Assembly: GCA_021108315.1 (NCBI GenBank)
Contig: JAIORE010000207.1
Location: 1 to 35,754 of the forward strand
Direction: 5' to 3'
Length of the DNA stretch: 35,754 nucleotides
Origin: Candidatus Cloacimonadota bacterium
GTDB lineage: Bacteria; Cloacimonadota; Cloacimonadia; Cloacimonadales; TCS61
The translations under genes and the position numbers were made by a program. Position 1 is the first letter of the stretch. The number at the start of each line of letters is the position of its first letter. The notes under the pieces were generated by a model that made no database searches, was not told the origin of the DNA, and saw only the letters and a program-made list of their open reading frames with translations. Positions 30,743 through 35,754 of this stretch are shown piece after piece.

Positions 30743-32806
30743 TTATTCAATAACTTTCTTGATATTAATATTGTATTTTTTCATCTTACGGATCAAGGTG
30801 ATTCTGGGAATACCAAGTATTTCAGCAGCTTTATTCTGATGAAAATTTGTTGCGAGAAGAGCATCTTTTATTCTATTAACTTCATCATTATATATATTTT
30901 TTTCACCGGAAGGTCGGCTTCTTATTTCAGGATTTGTTACATGAAAATCAGATACATCAAGAAAATTATTTTTTGAAAGGATTACGGCTCGTTCAACCAG
31001 ATTTTTCAATTCCCGCACATTACCGGGAAAATAATATTTTTTCAATTTTATGATAAGGTCCTTACTAATTTCCGGAATTTGTCTATTTGTTTTTTCTGCA
31101 AAAAATTTCGCAAAATGCTGTATTAAAGGTTCAATATCTTTTGTTCTTTCACGTAATGGCGGAATATTTATTTCCAAAGTATTTATCCGGTAATAAAGGT
31201 CTAACCTAAAATCTTTATTTTCTATAAGTTCTTTTATATTCCTGTTTGTTGCAGAGATCATTCTGACATTTAATGGAATCTCCTTATTCTCACCGATTCG
31301 TTTGATTTTTTTTTCTTCGATCACTCGCAGCAACTTAGCCTGTAAAGAAAATGACATATCTGCAATTTCATCGAGAAATAATGTTCCATTATCAGCCAGT
31401 TCAAAGAGTCCTTTCTTATTTTCAATTGCTCCGGTGAATGCTCCTTTTCGATGACCGAAAAATTCACTTTCTAACAATGTTTCCGGAATTGCCGTGCAGT
31501 TCACAGGAAGAAACGGTCCTTTTTTTCTATCACTTGAATGATGAATGATACGGGCAATTATCTCTTTTCCGGTTCCGCTCTCGCCGGTTATCAGAACATG
31601 AGTATCTTTGTTCTTAGCAGCAGTAAAGGCGATATTTAGAACAGATTTAATAGCTTCACTCGTCCCAATAAAATCTTTTTCTATTAAGTTTTCCAATTCA
31701 CGGGAGATTAAATTAATTGTCTCATTTTTTTGTTCTATCTCAAGATGAGCTTTTTCTAATTTCAGTTTTGCTTCCAATTGAATTTTATAGAGTTCATTCT
31801 CTTTATGTAAAAATGCAATTTCTTTCTCTTTCTTTTCAATTTCATTCTCTTTCTTTTCAATTTCATATTTTGCTTGCAATTCAGCAATTTTATCACTGCT
31901 TGCTTTATTGAAGATTTCATCTTTTATTTTTGTATAAAGTTTGTAATATTTCAAAGATCGTTCAAAATCTTTTGTAGCAGTATACAGATTAGAAAGATTT
32001 TCATAAATATTCATTATTAATTTTCTGGATTTTATCTTTTGAGCAATCTTCAGTGCTTCTTCAAGATATTGTTGAGCTTTTTTATATTTACCTGTAGATA
32101 TTTTTATTCTACTGATATTATTTAGAACGATTACCGTGACATCGCTTTCTTTGATCTCTTTGCTTATTTTTAATGTTTTATAATAATATTCCAACGCTTT
32201 TTTGGGGTTGTTATTAGCTTCATACAAATTACCGATATTAATATAAGATTGAATGACATCCCTACTCCGCCCTACCTTTTTATAAAGTTCAAGAGATTCC
32301 GTTCCGAATTGCAAAGCCTTATCAAAATCTTTTAATCTACTGTAGATAATCCCAATATTATTTGTGGCATCAGCAATATTTATCATATCTTTATTTTCTT
32401 TGAATATCTTTAGTGCCCTATAATAATACTCAATTGCTTTTTTATAATTTTTCAAATCCGTGTAAATAATTCCGATGTTATTAATGGTAACCGCTATTAT
32501 ATTTTTGAAATTAAGTTTTTCACTTATTTTCAAAGATTCATGATAATATTCTATTGCCAAATCATAATCACTTAACAGAGAATAACTTATTCCGATAATA
32601 TTTAAGGATATTGCGATACCTTTTTCATAATTGAGCTTCTTTGATAGTTTGAGAGCTTGTTTACCTAATTCCAATACTTTTGAAGGGGATCTTCCCAAAT
32701 ACATTTTTGACAGTTCAATTAGAATATCCACTTTTTCTATGCTGTCTTCGGATAAATCGGATATTTTTTTTTGTAACTCTTCGGCTTTTGAAACATTAGT
32801 TTTCAT
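30743..32806 (-). CDS. Sigma-54-dependent transcriptional activator with TPR sensor domain
   Basis: I prefer the ATG at 32806 (687 residues, MKTNVSKAEEL...), preceded by AGGA. The frame is open to 32911, but that ATG lacks a ribosome binding site and would add 35 unrelated residues. Residues about 10-300 hold at least six TPR units (for example YKKAIEYYYRALKIFKEN), followed by a Lys/Glu coiled coil (about 305-375). The AAA+ core follows: Walker A GESGTGKE (408-415), the sigma-54-contacting GAFTGA loop (455-460), Walker B TLFLDE (475-480) and the RxDLYYRIN/PLRER arginine region (533-557). A Fis-type HTH ends it (NKAAEILGIPRITLIRKMKKY). There is no receiver, GAF or PAS domain, so the signal is probably a protein or peptide sensed by the TPR array. 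Targets are unknown; the flanking exoprotein genes are candidates. Confidence 0.9.
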   Translation of the reverse strand: MKTNVSKAEELQKKISDLSEDSIEKVDILIELSKMYLGRSPSKVLELGKQALKLSKKLNYEKGIAISLNIIGISYSLLSDYDLAIEYYHESLKISEKLNFKNIIAVTINNIGIIYTDLKNYKKAIEYYYRALKIFKENKDMINIADATNNIGIIYSRLKDFDKALQFGTESLELYKKVGRSRDVIQSYINIGNLYEANNNPKKALEYYYKTLKISKEIKESDVTVIVLNNISRIKISTGKYKKAQQYLEEALKIAQKIKSRKLIMNIYENLSNLYTATKDFERSLKYYKLYTKIKDEIFNKASSDKIAELQAKYEIEKKENEIEKKEKEIAFLHKENELYKIQLEAKLKLEKAHLEIEQKNETINLISRELENLIEKDFIGTSEAIKSVLNIAFTAAKNKDTHVLITGESGTGKEIIARIIHHSSDRKKGPFLPVNCTAIPETLLESEFFGHRKGAFTGAIENKKGLFELADNGTLFLDEIADMSFSLQAKLLRVIEEKKIKRIGENKEIPLNVRMISATNRNIKELIENKDFRLDLYYRINTLEINIPPLRERTKDIEPLIQHFAKFFAEKTNRQIPEISKDLIIKLKKYYFPGNVRELKNLVERAVILSKNNFLDVSDFHVTNPEIRSRPSGEKNIYNDEVNRIKDALLATNFHQNKAAEILGIPRITLIRKMKKYNINIKKVIE

Positions 32807-32951
32807 ATATAATCCTATTGATAAATTCAAAGAAAAAAAATTACCATAATTTTTTACACTTCCAATTGTCAGGTTTTCAATGTTAATATTTTTTATCAAG
32901 ACAATTTTCATAATTTCAAGTTATGAATAAAATACAGTGCTAATAAAAAAA

Positions 32952-32972
32952 GCTCCTAAAAAAATTAGGAGC
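32952..32972 (-). terminator. Rho-independent terminator after the last exoprotein gene
   Basis: An 8-base stem GCTCCTAA / TTAGGAGC with a five-base loop is followed on the minus strand by a run of seven T. It lies about 70 bases past the stop at 33041 and separates that gene from the sigma-54 activator. Confidence 0.85.
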
Positions 32973-33040
32973 CTTTGAGATTATCTTAAATCATTATTTA
33001 AGGTTTAGATCAAATATGCCTTCACCTGTGTCATTTGACC

Positions 33041-35754
33041 TTATTTCATCAAGATCATCTTTTTTGTAGCAGTATATTTTCCTGATTTCATTTTATAGAA
33101 ATAAATTCCGCTGCTTACTTGTTTACTTGAATCATCTTTTCCGTCCCATACAATTGAGTGATCACCTGTTTCTAATTTATCATTTACCAATGTTTTGACT
33201 TTCTGTCCTTTAATGTTATAGATAGAAAGCTCTGTGTTCTCCGTGGACTCTGTAGTTGAAAACAAGATATTTGTGGTTGGATTAAATGGATTTGGATAAT
33301 TTTGCTCTAAAGATGAAATAACAGGTGAAGTGATTGGGTTATCTGTTCCGCTTTCATCTATATCAAACCAATCTATAGCATCGGAAATGATCATATTTAT
33401 ATCATCATCATTCGTAAATTGAGAAATATCAAAACTTGTATAAAATGATTTATAAATAATATTATCCAAAGAAAGTGCTGCCGAGTTATGATACCCGTAA
33501 GCATTTCCATCTATTGGACCATCCTCAAAAATAAAAGCAGAAATTGAACTAATACCGGGATTTACTACTTCATCCTGATACCAACTTGGGCAAGCTCTTT
33601 CTTCTAAAACATCAGGACTATTAGAATATACTTGTAATTCCTGACCATTATTTCCAACTACAGATTCACTTGTAATCAATACGCTTCCGTCTGAATAATC
33701 ATAAATATCAGGTCCACCGATTCCATCTGTACCACCAAAAGGCGGTAATGAAGGATTAGCTATAGGTATATATCTTCCACGAAGGTATGCTTCAAAAAAT
33801 TTTCTAATTGGTGTATCGTTAGAATAACCATGTTGTTTGAATCCAAAATCATCTGATGCCATAAAAATATTTTTAGGTTCATCATTTGTACCTGAATCTA
33901 GAAAATTCATCATGGCAATGGCAAAATTATTGTGTAAATCAAGTGCACCAACTCCATTGGCATAAGTGATAATAGCTTCATAGCATTCTGGGAATGCATA
34001 ATCATCATATTCAGCCCAGTTATAGATATCATAATCAACCCCAGCAGTATTAAGAGCATTTACATATTTTGCAAAATTCACACCGGTATAATCCTGATAA
34101 CCCGGTATAGTGCCAGGATGTGCGAGAAGAACATTAACTCCTTCTGTGGGTAATATTTTAAAAGTAAAATATTCGGAAGGTGCATTTTGAGGTAAAGTTC
34201 CGCTATTTTGAGCTTCGGAATTATCTGTTGCTGAAAAATAATAATTTACCGTTGTGCTGTTAGGAATTTCAGGGAATTGATAATGATAAATATTTTCTTC
34301 AATAGATGAATGTGTAATTGATTCCCAACCATCTCCAATATCATAAAAAAGTTGGTCGGAAATTATACCGGAGGCATCCAAAATTGTTACAGAAATATCA
34401 GGATTATTGTCAAATGTATTACCCTTTTCTTCTTCATAAAGAATAAATGGTGTTTGTAAGTCTTCTCCCTGATAAAAACGAATAGCAAGTTCATTTACAA
34501 GAAGGTTTCCGTAAGGTTCTACACCATAATATTGTTGATTTTCTACAATTTCCCTAAGATAACATAAGCCTATATTGGCAGTATCATTCTGAATTGCAAT
34601 TGTAGAACTTGCACCGTAATCATGAGGAATACTGCTAACCTGTCCATTTGCTACATTTTGATATTGGAAAACAATTTCTCCATTTTCGTGTAAAATAATC
34701 TCAAAACAAAGAGTTGGTTCTCCACCGGTTCCAGCATGGAATCTCACATTATGCCATTCAATGACGAAATAACGATTAGGAGCTTCACCAAATGTTTGGA
34801 AATACACATCACCAATTCCTTCATCAACTTCCAGATCATCCCAATAAGCCGCAATTAGAGCTGGCATTTGAGTATAACCGGGAATCGGATACATATAATT
34901 GAACATATTACCATCACCTTGCCAAATACCGTAAGGATCGAGAGCATGGTACCAAGTGTTATCTGCAAGAAGAAGTTCACCATTTGTATCAATATAACAA
35001 TATGTTCTGTCAATTCCGTAAAAAGGAAAACTAAATCCAAAATCTATAGGATCTGAAAAATTATCATCACCATAAAATGCAGGTACTTCATACATAATAG
35101 AAGAAGTTCCGGTTTCGCTAATCTCAATCCAATCATAAATAGGTCCGTCTTCCACAGTGCTGTCTATCCATTGATAACCAAAAGCATCAGGATCACTTGT
35201 TCCATAATGAATTACTATTTCGGTTTCTACTGAAAAACCATCATTATTGGTATTGGCATCATCTGCTAGAAACGTAATCATAGTAATATAATAAGTTCCG
35301 ATTTCAGCAGGAATCCATAAATCGGCAAATATCACTTCTTCAGTTTCAGCAGGAGAAATGGTTCCTATATGATTAACAGTATTAAGATAAACAACTTCTG
35401 CATTTTCGTTATAGATTTCGCAAGTAATATCAAAATTTTCGGTAATATCGGCAGTTCCGTAATTCATAATAGTGCCGGAAGGAATAATTTCCGATTCTAA
35501 AAAATGATAATCTTTCGGATATTCTATTGAAACCATTCCCACATCGTTGGGCTCTGCTTGACCAACTTTGACATCATCCACAACCATTGCATAAGTATCC
35601 TGAATCCATTCAATAGCAAGATAAATATCTTGTCCGGCATAAGCGGAAAGATCGTAAGAAAATTCAACATAACTGGCATCTAAACCAATTACATTTTCCA
35701 AAGTTACATCAAAATCATTGATAGCATTACCGGTTGTCGAAAGAAAAACATTCA
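33041..35754 (-). CDS. Secreted multi-domain protein with sorting domain (5' end beyond window)
   Basis: The frame stays open to the right edge, so the N-terminus is missing. The visible part opens in a cleaved-adhesin module (NVFLSTTGN...YAMVVDDVKVGQ). It continues with a CARDB-like beta domain (PSGTIMNYGTADITENFDI), a nidogen-like region (DFGFSFPFYGIDRTYCYIDTNG...AYWDDLEVDEG), an Ig-like segment, and about 260 residues beginning GVNVLLAHPGTIPGYQDYTG that I do not recognise. That last region has a Rossmann-like opening and many Asp and Tyr residues. A sorting domain closes the protein (YPNPFNPTTNI...KKMILMK), including TTESTENTELSIYN encoded by a CACAGAGAACAC-type repeat (33230-33257). The role is probably adhesion or substrate binding at the cell surface. 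A terminator follows at 32952. Confidence 0.85.
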   Translation of the reverse strand, partial: NVFLSTTGNAINDFDVTLENVIGLDASYVEFSYDLSAYAGQDIYLAIEWIQDTYAMVVDDVKVGQAEPNDVGMVSIEYPKDYHFLESEIIPSGTIMNYGTADITENFDITCEIYNENAEVVYLNTVNHIGTISPAETEEVIFADLWIPAEIGTYYITMITFLADDANTNNDGFSVETEIVIHYGTSDPDAFGYQWIDSTVEDGPIYDWIEISETGTSSIMYEVPAFYGDDNFSDPIDFGFSFPFYGIDRTYCYIDTNGELLLADNTWYHALDPYGIWQGDGNMFNYMYPIPGYTQMPALIAAYWDDLEVDEGIGDVYFQTFGEAPNRYFVIEWHNVRFHAGTGGEPTLCFEIILHENGEIVFQYQNVANGQVSSIPHDYGASSTIAIQNDTANIGLCYLREIVENQQYYGVEPYGNLLVNELAIRFYQGEDLQTPFILYEEEKGNTFDNNPDISVTILDASGIISDQLFYDIGDGWESITHSSIEENIYHYQFPEIPNSTTVNYYFSATDNSEAQNSGTLPQNAPSEYFTFKILPTEGVNVLLAHPGTIPGYQDYTGVNFAKYVNALNTAGVDYDIYNWAEYDDYAFPECYEAIITYANGVGALDLHNNFAIAMMNFLDSGTNDEPKNIFMASDDFGFKQHGYSNDTPIRKFFEAYLRGRYIPIANPSLPPFGGTDGIGGPDIYDYSDGSVLITSESVVGNNGQELQVYSNSPDVLEERACPSWYQDEVVNPGISSISAFIFEDGPIDGNAYGYHNSAALSLDNIIYKSFYTSFDISQFTNDDDINMIISDAIDWFDIDESGTDNPITSPVISSLEQNYPNPFNPTTNILFSTTESTENTELSIYNIKGQKVKTLVNDKLETGDHSIVWDGKDDSSKQVSSGIYFYKMKSGKYTATKKMILMK
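33230..33257 (-). repeat. CACAGAGAACAC-family repeat inside a sorting domain (second copy)
   Basis: The plus strand reads CTCTGTGTTCTCCGTGGACT and continues CTGTAGTT. It encodes TTESTENTE at the same place in the sorting domain as 20028-20055, although the two proteins are otherwise unrelated upstream. Confidence 0.75.

Noticed and set aside
32807..32911. N-terminal 35-residue extension of the sigma-54 activator
   Set aside because: The upstream ATG has no ribosome binding site, while the ATG at 32806 has AGGA at good spacing and begins the helical TPR region.

Overview
The window is A+T-rich bacterial DNA in which almost every gene lies on the minus strand. Its main content is a run of large secreted proteins. 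Most end in a Type IX secretion (T9SS) type-A-like / FlgD-like C-terminal sorting domain with the signature YPNPFNPxTxI and a final K(K/R)MxLLK. That domain, the many short dispersed repeats, the A+T bias and the Bacteroidetes-like promoter pattern at one gene suggest an uncultured member of the FCB superphylum. Cloacimonadota is my best guess. This is inference, because the window holds no rRNA or other phylogenetic marker.

Layout (right-to-left transcription). Positions 118-5495 carry ordinary cellular genes: a COG2509-like FAD-dependent dehydrogenase; a TPR protein translationally coupled to a small lytic transglycosylase, which is in turn coupled to a 29-codon ORF resembling a Fis-type helix-turn-helix; a class I methyltransferase; and a DUF697/YcjF-like membrane protein. 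Positions 5791-29359 form an exoprotein island: a gingipain-type C25 protease, a papain/C39-like cysteine protease, beta-helix, cleaved-adhesin and FN3 proteins, two FG-GAP propeller proteins, and a tandem pair of BNR-like paralogues. Next come two tandem small charged ORFs (29374-29727), about 1 kb of repeat-rich non-coding DNA, a sigma-54 activator with an N-terminal TPR sensor (30743-32806), and a further secreted protein cut by the window edge (33041-35754).

How it fits together: the exoproteins share modules in different combinations (adhesin domain, beta-helix, FN3, carboxypeptidase-regulatory-like domain, FG-GAP, sorting domain). The cluster looks like a shuffling site for cell-surface or secreted attachment and protein-degrading functions. 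Several genes have their own leader or terminator, so they are probably separate transcription units. The two adjacent cysteine proteases have homologous leaders in which a 7-8 nt complement flanks the ribosome binding site.

The most distinctive signal is the relation between short dispersed repeats and genes. Intergenic repeat families (GCAAAGACGC-type, CACAGAGAACAC-type, GTTCCTAAGC hairpins) also supply coding sequence. They form loops in several sorting domains, the stop of the methyltransferase, and an apparent but probably false N-terminus of the DUF697 protein. I saw no rRNA, tRNA, CRISPR array or intact insertion sequence.
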